Shown piece after piece: positions 47,511-59,979 of a stretch of DNA of 64,000 nucleotides (within the stretch, counting starts at the first letter, position 1; each line of letters opens with the position of its first letter). Under the pieces are notes generated by a model. It was given only the letters and a program-made list of their open reading frames with translations. It was not told the origin of the DNA and searched no databases. Made by a program: the position numbers and the translations under genes. Location: positions 7,068,001-7,132,000 of the forward strand of contig CM062379.1 of NCBI GenBank assembly GCA_031310005.1, read 5' to 3'. The stretch comes from Dactylellina haptotyla (lineage: Eukaryota > Ascomycota > Orbiliomycetes > Orbiliales > Orbiliaceae).

Positions 47511-48497
47511 ATGAAGTGGACACCTGCATACGGTTTGGTTGCCTTTCTGCCAACTGTTCTATCGCACTGCTTGATCACCAATTCCTATGGGAACGCCAAT
47601 CCGAAGATCAAAGGATATGGACTAGGACTGCTTGAGAACACCAACCGTGGTAGCGATACTCGTGTAGACGGCCAACGAGATTGCACTGTATTCAGTAATC
47701 CAGCAATGACACCAAACGGGTCGGGCAGGAAAGATCCACAATGCAAGAAATGTCCAGCAGGATTTGACACCCAATGCGCCCAATGCAAAGGTGCCAAAAA
47801 CTGTCGGCTGTGTCCGCTATACGACACAAACTGCCCACAATGCCGCCAGAGAGATCTCGATGGCTGTGGCCGAACATATTACACCAGCGGCAGCAAATAT
47901 TACGTTATCGATCGACCAGAGCTGAAGGGAACGGACCCCAATAATCCACTCTATAACTCCGGGTACATACACACCGCGAATTGGATCGAGTGGATGATTG
48001 GAGAGGGCAAAGTACCCCAGGTCACAGCTGGAGGCTGGCTGTGGATCAACATGTTCCAACAGACCACTGACGGTGCCGGTCCGTACACCTGTAGACTCGA
48101 CCGGACAGGCACGGGATTTCAATGGGAAAACCTCACGGTCCCAGTTGAGACGGTTGGCGTCCAGGGCGCAAACCCGTGCCAGAATATAAATTGGGTTTGG
48201 CCGCTCCAAATGCCCGACGATCTAGAATGTACGGGGACGAACGGCAATACCGAAAACATCTGCATCGTCCGTTGCCAAGATGATGCACCAAACGGACCCT
48301 TTGGTGGATGTGTCGCCTTCCAGAAAGTTGAAGCATCGGCGAAAACAGTCATGAGACCCCCATCATTTGCGAAAGTTCAAAAATGCAAAGGGTTTCAATA
48401 CAAACGCCCCATCACCGATGCACAGATTAGATTCCTAGCTGGTGACGACTCAATTGGAGCTCGGGCGAAAGCTGCTATTAGGGCAATGCTTCCTTAG
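47511..48497 (+). CDS. Egh16/Gas1-like secreted protein with CxxC-rich insert
   Basis: Intronless, 328 residues. Belongs to the Egh16H/Gas1/Cas1 group (DUF3129), whose members in Blumeria and Magnaporthe are appressorium-associated and linked to penetration. Signal peptide 1-18, ending VLS, so the mature protein would begin with His19, as in copper monooxygenases (LPMOs); His144 in GYIHTAN could be a second ligand (inference). Family blocks: ANPKIKGYGLGL, CTVFSNPAMTPN, WIEWMIGEGKVPQVTAGGWL, TVPVETVGVQG and NGPFGGCVAFQ. Residues 78-119 hold an unusual insert with C78, C81, C89, C92, C98, C101, C108, C111 and C119, i.e. four CxxC pairs plus one more Cys. In the secretory pathway these would more likely form disulfides than bind zinc. 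Function unknown; surface penetration or polysaccharide oxidation are the leading ideas. Confidence 0.85.
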   Translation: MKWTPAYGLVAFLPTVLSHCLITNSYGNANPKIKGYGLGLLENTNRGSDTRVDGQRDCTVFSNPAMTPNGSGRKDPQCKKCPAGFDTQCAQCKGAKNCRLCPLYDTNCPQCRQRDLDGCGRTYYTSGSKYYVIDRPELKGTDPNNPLYNSGYIHTANWIEWMIGEGKVPQVTAGGWLWINMFQQTTDGAGPYTCRLDRTGTGFQWENLTVPVETVGVQGANPCQNINWVWPLQMPDDLECTGTNGNTENICIVRCQDDAPNGPFGGCVAFQKVEASAKTVMRPPSFAKVQKCKGFQYKRPITDAQIRFLAGDDSIGARAKAAIRAMLP

Positions 48498-51400
48498 AAC
48501 TAACTATCCAGCGAAATATATAGGTAAAGCATTGTAAGTATTTAGCTTCGCTAAATATATCCGTATCGAATATATTCTTAGCTAGAATTCATCTCGAATA
48601 TAAAATATTCAAACTATCTTTATGCAATTTGAGAGTAGTAATCTCACGTGCTCAAGTCGCCTAAAATGATAACGACTAACCCCGAAATTGAAGATGCACA
48701 ACAGGGATTCTGAGATCGATATTTTGGATATCAGATGTATCTTTACCAAGGGTTCAAACTTTGTAAGGCTAAATTCGATTCGATTCCGCCAACCGCACTC
48801 GAACAGGCTAAAATCGACCCAGATTGGCTACCAAATTGTCTGTATTGCATTGCAGCGTTAAGATAGCTAAATGAGGCAATTGCTGTTGAATAGCCTAGCA
48901 TTTGATCTTCAAGAATATTTCGAAACTGGCTTGGGAGGGATTGACGTTTGTGCACCCTTGCCTTTCTGTTTATCGGGCCGAATGACGGGTGCCAATGCGC
49001 ACAGATCATATGCACGGTTGATCAGAACAATTGTGTTCTATATTTTATCCAACAAAAAAATAGTTGCTTTTACATTCAACATTTTTCAACAATCTATTCA
49101 TCTCGTCTGCCTACTTTGCCAAGTGGTGATAGCCAGCATCGTCGCGCCAAGTCGACAGGTTGTGATTCGGACGAACGGGAACGTGGGTAGGTTCGGTTCA
49201 GCACATTAATTTTCCGGTGTTGCCGACAGCCGTTCCTTCAACCCTATAAATACCAAGACTCTGGGCAAGCAACAAAAGATGAGAATCTTTTGAACGCTAG
49301 GACCACTATCTTTCGATATCGACATTGCTATTTTCGGTAGTCTAATTGGAGGAATACGTGCACGGTACTTTGCGGCTGCTTGGTCAGCCGTTCACTGCGA
49401 CATTGTATCAAGATTCCATCCGCCCGATATCCCAACATTGCATTGTGGCTGCTCACTCCACAGAGCTCCATCAACTCCACCTAGCTCCACAAACAAAGTG
49501 CTCGATCCACTGATTCATTTTTGTTACCGAGAAGCCCTATCTTATCAGGCCATGCATGCAGAGACCCGTTGATTCGGATCGGTGGGCAGAATACGCCGAT
49601 GCACTGCACCGACGTAACGGCAATCCCGCTGCCCTTCACTCGTGGGCATGAAAACCATGATGCACTAATCCCTGTTCGTATCAGTGAATCACATAAGATC
49701 ATGTGTATCTCGCAAAACATACCGGTAATTTTTTTCGGCATCTTAGTGATGAGACAAGAAAAAAGGAATAAAATAGAATGTCTTCACCTCGGCTCTCGCA
49801 TTTTCGCGCATACGGACACGCTTGCTCTCTCGGCGCTGGCGACGGTAGAGTGGCTTCGACTCAGACTTCAACAAACTCTGGTCCCGACTGCGCTTTCGTT
49901 CGGAACAACACCGCGACACCAAACCGATAGATATCGTCAATTCCCATTTCGCCGCGACGGGAAACTAATTTTCAACACGGAAACGGCTCGGTTACTTGAC
50001 ATCGGTAATTCATTTCACCAAGAAATGCAACCTGCGATTTTTTGAGGATTTTCGAGGTAGCAAGCTAGTTGCAGTCAACCAGGTCAAGAGGGGACCGGAA
50101 TCTGGGAGACTTGGAAGGCAGTAGCTGTGGGACTCTCGGCAAGAGACTCAAGCACGAGCGGAATTTCTCCAAAAATCATGTCCTCTATCCGCTAGAGTTG
50201 ATATTAGCGGTAAGGAATGCTTTTGGTGGAAATACAAGCTGAATACAATCAGACAGGGAGAAAGAAGAACCACCTGCGCCGGTAGAGTTCATCCCAAATC
50301 TATGACTCAGAACCTTTATCGGCGTTTCTTGCAGGGCGATAAACTTCGAGACTCTTCTACAACAACATTACACATCGTTACCGACGAGATTGATAAACTA
50401 TGACTGTTCCCAAAAGTTGAGCCGTTGCGTCGAACATGGCAGATGATCATCTATCAAAGACGAAGAAAGAAAGAAGAGCTCGCCGTCGGTATACATACCT
50501 GGTTTCTAGAACGGTCACCAAATACGGACGATATTCGATATCTGGCCAAATTGGAAACGAAAGTTCCCGTCACCTCTAGTGCGCCCCCTCCTCTTTTTCT
50601 GAACTTGCCTCTCTTTCGTGATTCCTTTGGAGAGTTGGCTTGAATCAGCAGTCAGACTCCCCTATATCAATAACAGTCAGTCAGAAGACGGCTGGCTATT
50701 TGAGGCAACTCACATATTCTCATTATATAAAGAAATGATAATTAAACACGTATCGTTGATATTAAACTTCAGGCTAAACGAAGAAACAGTAACAGTATAG
50801 TTCGGTGTGAAATGATACGGAACAAGCTTTGGTATTTCCATCCTGTAAGCCAAAATGCAATGCTTAGGCCAGTGCATATGCGCATGCTATCTATTGAGAC
50901 TAGAAGCCATGTGGTCTAGCGAAGTTGAATTATGTTTATATCAAGTAGACATCATATAGGGCCATCTAATAAGCTTCCTCCGATACCTCATCTTGTTCTC
51001 ACCCCCGTGAAGCAAGGGTGTCGTGTGTAGAGGCCGCCTAGCTTGATGAGACTAGAAGTACCCAAAATCGCAGCGTGTGAATATATATGCAACAGGTAGC
51101 TCAACCTTAGGGTAGTCGTTCACTCTATGGGCGGTTAGCGTTTTTGCAACAATAGTGAATATAAGTTCGTAGCAACTTTTGCTTCTAAGTTTTGGTTTTC
51201 ATTATATTTTGAAAACGACAAAATGAGGTGCTTCTGTACCTGTCTCGTAAACCCGTCGTTGGTCTGGACGGTAGTCCGGATTTCCAGACAATTTCTTTAC
51301 CTGAACTCCGCGATTTGCAGCACCAGAAAGATTTCTATATCTCCATGTGAAGTATTACGTTTAGGATATTCTTTAGGTGCCTCAAGATGCACCGTACTTC

Positions 51401-53731
51401 GTGAGCCGCAGATGACTTACGAGGAAAATTCAAAATATTGGATATTTTTGCCTAGCGGCCGACAAGCGGCTCGATACAGTGGTACTGCAGCTCCTACTCA
51501 TTTCAAGGTTGCCATCTTTCCAAGGATACGCCCCGCTAGAACGTGAATGTGGATAAAATATTATTGAGAAAAAACATGATCTATGGGGTTATTTAGCTAG
51601 GTCGGTCATCTATCGTTTCAAATTCATCAAAAAAAATAAACTTTATTCAGAGTACTCAGGTATGGCTACTACTCTTGCGCAATAGCGGGCTCAAAACCTT
51701 TAAGTTATACGGCTTTTATCTACATCGATATCAACGGCCGCGTGTAGCGATAGAAAGACACTAAGAGCTGCCTTGTAGTTGTATTAGCCGTTGGTGTGAT
51801 AGCAGTGAATAAAGGTATGCGATTCTATTCGATTAGTTATGCAAAGGCGACCCATGGCAGAATATCCGTTATCCTGACGTGTGATCCGAAAAAAAACAAA
51901 AACCACCCATAACGATAACAGGTCCAGGTCTAAGTCTGTAGACACGATTTCAAAATCCCTAAAGAATGAGTTACAAACGTCGAACCCAGATACCCAGAGA
52001 GACCCGAGAAACCGGTATACCCTCGAAATACGTATATACTGCGAATTCAAACGCAAGCCCACCGCAAGCTTTGCGCGATAGAACCCTTCCCCGCTATCTA
52101 TCGCGTTTCGCACCCCAGAATACCAGGCATGCATGCCTGACGACCAGGCCAGCATGTCGATCCAAGGTACGTATATCCATGCTCCCCCAAAACTGTGTTG
52201 CGCGTGGTAAATTTCTCATCCACCTGCCGCACATGCGGCACTCTAGCCAAGTGTCTCTGTCAAATGAGGCATCAATGCGCTTCTACCGTCTAGGATTCTC
52301 GCAATTACGATATCAAGCGTATACGTATACATATATACCCGTCTATCCACGCCAGAAAAAAAATACGAAATATATTAAAACCCCGTCAGCACATGTCTTT
52401 CTCCCTGTACATGTCTTCCCCTTTTCTCCGTCCATTACCCAAAAACAACACCCATGAAAAAACATCTTTTTCGCATCACGGTTGCGTTAGTTTGGGGGGT
52501 GAGGAACCCCGTGGTAAGCCAAAAAACGGGTTACAAGGAGGTTCCTTGGGGTTGCAGACGTGTTTCAAGTATATTGCCCTTTTCAGCATAAACAAAACAG
52601 CACCAACCACCAACCACATGCACACAATATCGAACATGTGGAAAACGGAGCAGATAGGGTAATAAACAAAATGCGTTTTACGGCTGAAAAGAGGAAGATC
52701 TGGGCGAGCGTAAGCCACGCAATGAATTCCAAACACTCTTTTGTTTCCTCGCGGGTAGTATGTGGTACATGCACATCACCCACCCAATTTGGAAGAATTA
52801 ATTGATAAATAAACGGTAGATGCAATTATGCTTTGAATTTCTGAAAAAGAGAGAAGGAGAGAGAGGAGAGAGAGTTACAGAGGCGCGGCACGCACACGGA
52901 TGGATCGAGAGACGGGATTTTGGAGCTTCTGTTTCCGACGAATGTGGGTGGGACGAACGATTTAATTAATTGCCTATGTGGGAAAAGAGAGATCAAAGCG
53001 ACCGTTTTTTGGGGTTTAATGCATTGAGAAATGCGATGCCTAAAAAACCGGATGTATTGGATATACAGTGGAGACATGGCACAAGAGAGAGTTTGATAGA
53101 GAGATCATGTGAAAAAAGAAGATATTTTGTTTCAATTCATTTTCATTGTTAATTTTCGCCTCGGTCAGAAGGGCTGTTTTTTTTTTGTATGTGCAGTTTT
53201 TCTCATACAAGAAAAAAGAGAAAGAAGTATAGACATTTGAAAGATTAACATCAAGAAGCACTAACTTGAATCAATCATGAGAAGAAGAAAAACCAAAAGA
53301 GCATGTGAATAAACAAGACCGTTAATAAACTCCGTTGAACGTGAACACCTTTTGAAAAGCAAAACCGAGGACATTGATCGGGTCGTGAGAGAATAAAAAA
53401 AGTATGATACAGAAGTATTGGTCGTGAAAAGTTGGGGTCGTAAATTAAAAAGCGTTAAAAGAGTTGTAGGTCCAAAAGGTATCCATCCCCACCGTGTAAA
53501 GTTCCCATCCGATTATGAAAAAAAAAAAAGAGATATCCCAAGCCGGCCCAGTGAATCCGTTCTACCGAGGCCATGCAAAAACACCGTGATATATTGAAGA
53601 TGATGTGATCCACCCGAAGTTTATATGATGAATGAAGATGAAAAAGGGTCGTATGTACAGAGGAAGAAAGGGTCGTGAGGTCATGTTGATGAATGATATA
53701 TGAAAGGATGGTGGATGGATGGGTGCGGTAT
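48498..53731. other. Gene-poor region between two converging genes
   Basis: 5.2 kb with no supportable gene. Frames at 49521-50045, 51223-51546 and 51966-52457 were inspected and show no domain or coding bias. From about 52.8 to 53.7 kb there are GA-rich microsatellite tracts (52848-52874) and A-rich runs, probably the 3' UTR and flank of the disordered-protein gene. Confidence 0.4.
48540..48556 (+). terminator. Hairpin in the 3' flank of the Egh16-like gene
   Basis: ATTTAGC, a TTC loop and GCTAAAT form a perfect 7-bp stem 43 bp after the stop codon. It may mark the 3' UTR. In a fungus this need not be a terminator in the bacterial sense; the type is assigned for lack of a better one. Confidence 0.25.
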
Positions 53732-54400
53732 TTAAGCCTCATCCTCGCTCTCCTCTGGCATCTCGGAGAATTCCCGATTGGCAGAAGAGGCTGGTGAACA
53801 GTTGTGGACGACGACGATGCTGGATCGTCTTCGTTGGCCGGCGACAATCGTCGTGGCTTGTTCTTGCATGCCCATGGAGGATCTGGTTGTGCGTCGTCGG
53901 GACTTTAGTGTTGCGATCGAGTAGGCTCTGACCTTGGTGACCATGGGGGCGACCGAGCTCTTTGTGGAGGGGAAGTCCTCGTCCATGGGGGTGTCCTCGG
54001 AGGAGACCTGTCGTTCGATGACGGCGGTGGCGGCGGAGTCGTACTCCTGCTCGTTCCTGTAGATGATGCTTTCTCTGCGCCTGGTGCTGCCCATGGTGAC
54101 TGATGTTCTGGAAGCTCGACGGCTGGCGGTGGATTCTTCGCTTCCGCGACGGGAGCTGGCTGGCGAGAGGATGCGAGTGGGTGTCTTTGCGGGCGAGAAG
54201 AGGCGCGGGGACATAACCACGACGGCGGTGGCGATGTTCTTGGAGCGGCCGCGAGGGGAGTTGGGGGAGATTGGAGAGATTATATGCTTTGCGTCGGGGA
54301 AGCGGGAGTCCTTGACGATGATTGACAGGCGTGGCACGGACGAGCGACGCTGGTGGTTGAGGAGAGATGGCAGGGCCGGGCGGCGCGATGAGTACTCCAT
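53732..54400 (-). CDS. Disordered Ser/Arg-rich hypothetical protein
   Basis: Intronless, 222 residues, ATG at 54400-54398. I recognise no family. The composition is Ser, Arg and Thr with few aromatic residues, so the protein is probably unstructured. It holds six R-R-x-S/T motifs, the consensus of PKA-type basophilic kinases (targets near S21, S87, S97, S111, T172 and S194), and a proline-directed cluster ISPISPNSPRG (41-51), plus MSPRLFSP and TPTRILSP. The last ten residues are acidic (EESEDEA). This suggests a regulatory phosphoprotein, perhaps nuclear or cell-cycle linked (inference). GC content is higher than in its flanks and the frame has strong codon structure, which is why I accept it as a gene. 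The promoter lies in the GC-rich 54.4-55.8 kb stretch. Confidence 0.65.
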   Translation of the reverse strand: MEYSSRRPALPSLLNHQRRSSVPRLSIIVKDSRFPDAKHIISPISPNSPRGRSKNIATAVVVMSPRLFSPAKTPTRILSPASSRRGSEESTASRRASRTSVTMGSTRRRESIIYRNEQEYDSAATAVIERQVSSEDTPMDEDFPSTKSSVAPMVTKVRAYSIATLKSRRRTTRSSMGMQEQATTIVAGQRRRSSIVVVHNCSPASSANREFSEMPEESEDEA

Positions 54401-57400
54401 TTTATATCAAATGTGTATTTTACTTTCTTTTCTTCTTTATAATATGTGTGTATGCACGCTTATGCGAGGGGGAGCGGTGAGAGTGAGAGAGTGATGCGTT
54501 GTAAATGAGGTTTGTAGGAATGCGCCCTGGTTGGACGGAGAGGGTTCAGACACGCGCGTTCCGGGCGGTGAGGTTATAAGATATATAATGTAATAATCAG
54601 GCGTGGGAAGGTAATGTAATGTAAGGTGGCCGTTTGCAGGAAAAAGAACGGACGGCCAGGCGAGATTTCACGAAAAAACAAAAGTAGGATTGTGACTGAT
54701 CCTTCTTCCTTCTTATTGAGCTCTCACTCGAAGACTCAGTTGGTCTGGGCTGCGGGTGGACGGATTCGGAATAAACGAGGACCGGGGCCGGGACTCGTGT
54801 GAGTTTCGTGACTGATGTCGACGGGAGCAAAGACGCAATGAATGAATGAATGACGGAATCGATGGGTACTTTCTTATCTACGAGGGGGCCGGACAGACAA
54901 CCAGTGGCCGTGAAGCACCTTCTAGAATGTGTATATACGACGAGAATATGTTATATTTATATGCGGTGATGGTGGGGTGATTGCGGTAGTAGCAGTGTAG
55001 TGATGCGATGAGATGGGAGGGGCCTCCGCCGTCTTTATGTCTTCCTCCTCCCCGTCAGAGATGCTGCGAAGAAACCGGAGTGGCCCCTTCGGAAAAAGCA
55101 AACCGGGCGGTGATACACTTGCCTAACTCGACCCTGCCCGTTCTGCCCGTTCGGTCGTTTGAAGGTGCGCCCAAAAGGCTCCCATGCAGCAACCTGATTG
55201 TGGGTCTCCCTTCATGTTCCTTTGGACGGGGGGGCTAAATTGGGCGATGCTGCGAGCGATTGGAGGCCAGCCAGCCAGGCCAGGCCTCCGCTCCAACAAG
55301 CACCGTCGTCTGCCCCAACTGCCGCCACTTTCGGTCCTCTGTCCAGAGTACCCCTACGGTCTGTACGCTGGGGAGCAGAGAGGGCGCGGCGGGTACCGGT
55401 ACGTGACCTGACAGAGGATGGCTGCTGTGCTCAGTTCTTCCAAAAATACAGCTGAAATGCACCATCAACCAACCCTGCACCGGCCGTAATTTGGCATCAG
55501 ATGCATGTTTTAATCTCCAGTGCAGACGCTCTCTCGACACTACGCAATAATACTGAACAGAGCGCCCTTGCGTCGTGCTCGCCCTTCTGGTCTTCTTCCT
55601 ATTCATGCCGGTCTGCTCGCTCGCAACGGTATTCCCTACGCCGTCTAGTCCTCCTCGCCCGGCTGCCCGCACATCTTCAACTGCAAGCGAATTCTGGAGG
55701 GTTAAGCGGCACCGATGCCACCGACCTGCCACACAACTTGACGTTTCACTTGCCCCCCGCCGCCTCGTCAATTTCACACACTCCCCGTTCCGTCTACGAA
55801 AAACATAAACAATCGCATTGTCGATAACGCAACTCCTGCTTGACACTATACCCTTCCGCGATATCTCGCCGGATAATCTTACCTTCGAGAACCAAAGTGT
55901 TTAACCAAGGCAAACATGCATGTAATCCCTATAACGGCAGCAATAGCACCGTTTGATCAGTTCCATCCAATTTTTCAATGCACCTGCGATCCATCCTAGG
56001 ATTCCCCACCCAGGAATCCATCCCGAAAGAGCGATCATCATCTCCAAATCATGTCAAAATGCAAAATGCCTCGCATATCTCCCAATCGTTCCATCGTTGC
56101 CTCCTGCCCATTTTCTAAAAAATACACTAGCAGAAAAAGTGGGGCGACCCGGAGGCAAAAAAAATAGTTATAAAACATACCGTATAATTTTGGGTATTCG
56201 GACGCCCGATGATGCTAGTCACTCTCGTCGATACTCATGGATCATGACATGTCTACGACCCTTTTTTATGCCCGTTGACGTTCCAACTAGTTATAGTCTA
56301 GCCATGTAAAAAAAACCTGCAGTGATTGGATGAGACAGGATTCCGAATCAAGCCATCCGAATCTTAATCCAGAATTCCTCATCCACATCTTGGAAAATTG
56401 AAAAGCCATCTAGTCCTTTAGCTCGCGGGAACTAAGACGTTTAGTTGGAATACCAAAGAACAAAATATAGAGTCCCAGATTCTCGAACTAACGGGTAACG
56501 TGTACATTGCATCACCCCCACACCTCGCCTGTAATCAAAGTACCCGATACCTGCGATCTTGTATAACTCCCTTTTAGCCCTGGGATCAATATTCAATTCT
56601 TCCCCTAAACCAGGAAATACATCTAATTCCACTGGCATTTGGGAAATTGGTTTTTGGTTTAGAATGTTATTCGGTAACCTGCCTGGCACTAGCTAGTCGT
56701 ATGCTCCGAAACCCACCTTGCGTCGATGGAAGGGGACGCCCACCGACGAATTCTCCGAGAAAAGGAGCTCGTGTTAAAAGTGAGCGGCCCAACGTTCCCG
56801 GCCATATGATTCGCAGGGATGGAGATTATCGGAGGACCTAATAACTTCATCATAACAGCAGTATATTCTTCAGCATTAGCCACCCGCTAAGAAATGGTCG
56901 ATTTTTTGCCGCCAATTCAGTGAAGCGCGCGAATAAGGAAATTTGGTGCGGCGTTCCCCACGAAAATATTCTGCTGCTCGCGACCAGTAACAGCACCTCG
57001 AGGGTTCGGACGCCCCTTCCAGCCCGCTGATTTGCTCGCTTGTCCCGAGCCTGGCCCTCGCCCATCTGCCAATCGTGACAGCCCCCAGTTTACTGACAAA
57101 AAGAAAACTGGGGCTGGGTTGCAGAAAACCAGAAAGATCCAATCTGCATTGACAAAGCAAAAAAGCAGCGTATTCCTAAAATAGCAGCTCCACCAATTTG
57201 GAGCACCCGACCCCAACCTTCTTTCCTCTCTTTCTATCAAAGACACTGACCGCAGATACCTCGATTGATTACGCACAGCATGAACGAAATTACGATATGC
57301 AAGCTCATATGCACCCCTCTCTTTACAGCTGAAGCTTGCCAAGCTTAGCTAACTTGGGGCCCAAAATATTCAAAGCTAACAACTGCCAATATTTGGTATC

Positions 57401-58527
57401 GAGCTTCCATAACTCCGGGTAAATAGCTTCGCACGCTCACGCTTGACTCGTTTCTGCTTCGAAGTGTCGCAATCGAACGGAGAGAGAGAAAGGAAAGCTG
57501 TAAGCTAAGACTTAGCAGGTAAGATTTTAGTTTTCTTTCTTTCTCTCACTTTCTCTCTCCTTCCCTCGCTGCTTTAATTTTCGGAGACGGATCCGGTGTA
57601 ACACGCCCCACTGCACTGTCCATCCCACTCTCGTGTTTGAAGTGCACCATTCCTCTCAATAACATTTCGAATTTCTGGAGAGAGATATCTTAAAAATATT
57701 GTACTATTTCGAGATCGCTATTTTCCCGTGCCTGCCTAATTTCTCCAATTCGTGCCCTTGTAATATCGTCGCTCAATTGAATAGGCAGATAATAGACCAC
57801 AATAAGTTGAGCCTCGCAGCAGACCCCGTCATAATGTTATGTCATCTCAATTTCCTGTGTGGAACCAACCGTTTTTGCAACCACCCGCACCTGCATGCTC
57901 GATTTGTAAAAACCCGTAGAGCCTCGAAAATATGCAAATGGTCAAAAAAGCCTCCCATGATCTCATGACCATCAATAACCACAAATGAAAAAAAAAATTT
58001 TCTTTGTACCTCTACAATCACAAGGCCCAGAATAATGGTCCGTGGTAGACATTCAGCTAGGAACCCGTTCACAATGATGTTATTTTACGAAAACGGAACG
58101 AAAATCCATTTTAAATCTCCAAGCTTGCCCCTCCCTCTTCAGCCACTATGCAGAGTGTCACGAATCAGGACTACGGGCTTCCCACGGTTCCCCTCTCCGA
58201 TCCGTTCTCACCAGTACCTTTGGGTCCTGGATACCGAATATAGCTCTAGCTATAGCTATTCTCCCCCCTCCAGGCACGCAGGTACCTGAATCCCGCCTAG
58301 GAACCTAACGATATTAACAATAGGAGCAATCCTGCATTGAAAACGGCACGAACGCCGAACGCACCTCGCAGATGGATTAATATAGTATAGTTCCAATCTT
58401 ACAAATTCAACATATCCATTATGAATTTGAAAAAGAAAACAAAAAAATAAATCAACTTAGAAATATCAGCCTTTTTGTGGGAAAAGCCTATATTCACCCC
58501 GCCGATATCAGCTGAATACCAAATTCT

Positions 58528-58873
58528 GTAGACGTCTTCGCCTCCGGCCGTAGACGGGGCTCAAACACCCCCACTGCCGATTCTTTCGCCGTCGTCCGTC
58601 TACGTATACCATTCCACTTTCTACAACAAACATCATTTTTTTCATCCCGTATTTTCAAGCTATATTCTTGTCTCGGATTGTCGAATTCCAAACTATACCC
58701 CTTCCTGACAAAAAAAATAATTCTCGCAAGTCCGAGCCCCCGTCGACGTCTACGCAACTAACCGTCTACAGCTACAGAACAGCTGCTTGCACCGGCACTT
58801 CCGAGCCCAGCTGATAGGCAACCGCTAGTCACCCCGATTAATCAACACCGACTATATCTCCCGTCCGTAGACG
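58528..58873. repeat. Cluster of six GTAGACG/CGTCTAC heptamers
   Basis: Exact copies at 58528-58534, 58550-58556, 58597-58603, 58747-58753, 58763-58769 and 58867-58873, three in each orientation. Flanking bases are partly shared (often a further C or A before CGTCTAC). About 0.04 copies would be expected by chance in a stretch this long, so this is a real local enrichment. Role unknown; a multi-site regulator-binding region or the remains of a short dispersed repeat are possible. Confidence 0.6.
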
Positions 58874-59952
58874 TCTAGACACCTATATGGCTAGTTAAGG
58901 GCAATCAATACTATCCCCGATCCATCTCCACGAAAACCAAGGTAATGCATATACATATGCTCGCGTAGCAATCCGGACTCTAATGCAGGTTCCGTCCATC
59001 TGAGATCATAGGGGTAGCATAACCCGCTCTAGCATTTTTCGTCCCAACATTCATCCATCCATCCGTCTGGACCGTTCCTGTCCGTTCGGCCAGAACTACC
59101 ATACCAGAGAAAGCGTAAAAAAAAAAAAATCCGACGGCAAGACCGTCCCGTCTAGACCTTTTCGCCGGTGACGGCGTATTCGATTGCTATAGTCTAGCTC
59201 GATCACGGATGCGAGTTCAGATGATCAAATAGAGCAAACCGTCAGAGACATATTTCCCATTTCGGTGATCGATAGTTATCAAGTTTTTAGTTAGATAGCC
59301 ATAGCGATACCGGCGCGAATATGATTATGAGTCTACGAAGAAAAAAAATATAATCAAGCAAAATCGTGAAGCAAAGCCCGAATACCTTCCGAACTTCTCG
59401 GCCGTATGTGTGTGTGCAATCCTACAGGAATCTTGCGGAATCCACTTTGATAAGCCGCTGACCTTTTTTTTTTTTTTTTGAATATAATTATTTTATTTTC
59501 ATTTGATTCTATTTCCAATCATTTTCTTCCAAAACTCAAACCCTTTCTTCCCGCCCCTGCCCCGGTAAGAATTTCTCATTTCTCTCGTTCATCATTTCAA
59601 TATCCAACGTCGGTACAATCACCTACTCCTGTGGAACACATAAAAAAGGTCCATATACAAACAAAAAAGAGAGAGAGAAGAGCACAGCCTTCCCGCATCT
59701 GAAAATGAAAAAAAACCGCAACCCGGCGCCCTTCCAAAACACCTCGCTAACAGCCTTGTGCAAGTAAGACAAACGAAATATGTAAAACATGTTGGAAAGT
59801 AGTGGTAGATGCTGTGCAACATTGCATCTCTACCCTACCCCATGTACAGGGTAAATGGAGAGGGAAAAAGCCCGAACCTCAAAGGTGGTGAGCATATATC
59901 CATGCAAGAGATTTGTCAAAACCCTCAACATCCAAAACCCAAACGAGAATAT

Positions 59953-59979
59953 AGTAAGTAAGTAAATAAGTAAGTAAGC
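59953..59979. repeat. (GTAA)n microsatellite
   Basis: An imperfect tandem array of AGTA/GTAA units, about six copies, just beyond the FAB1 stop codon, probably in its 3' UTR or flank. Confidence 0.6.

Noticed and set aside
49521-50045. 174-codon plus frame
   Set aside because: No domain, no coding bias, and no signal or start context of note.
55235-55846. 203-codon minus frame in GC-rich DNA
   Set aside because: Opposite frames of similar size are open over the same bases; composition is explained by high GC and no domain is visible.
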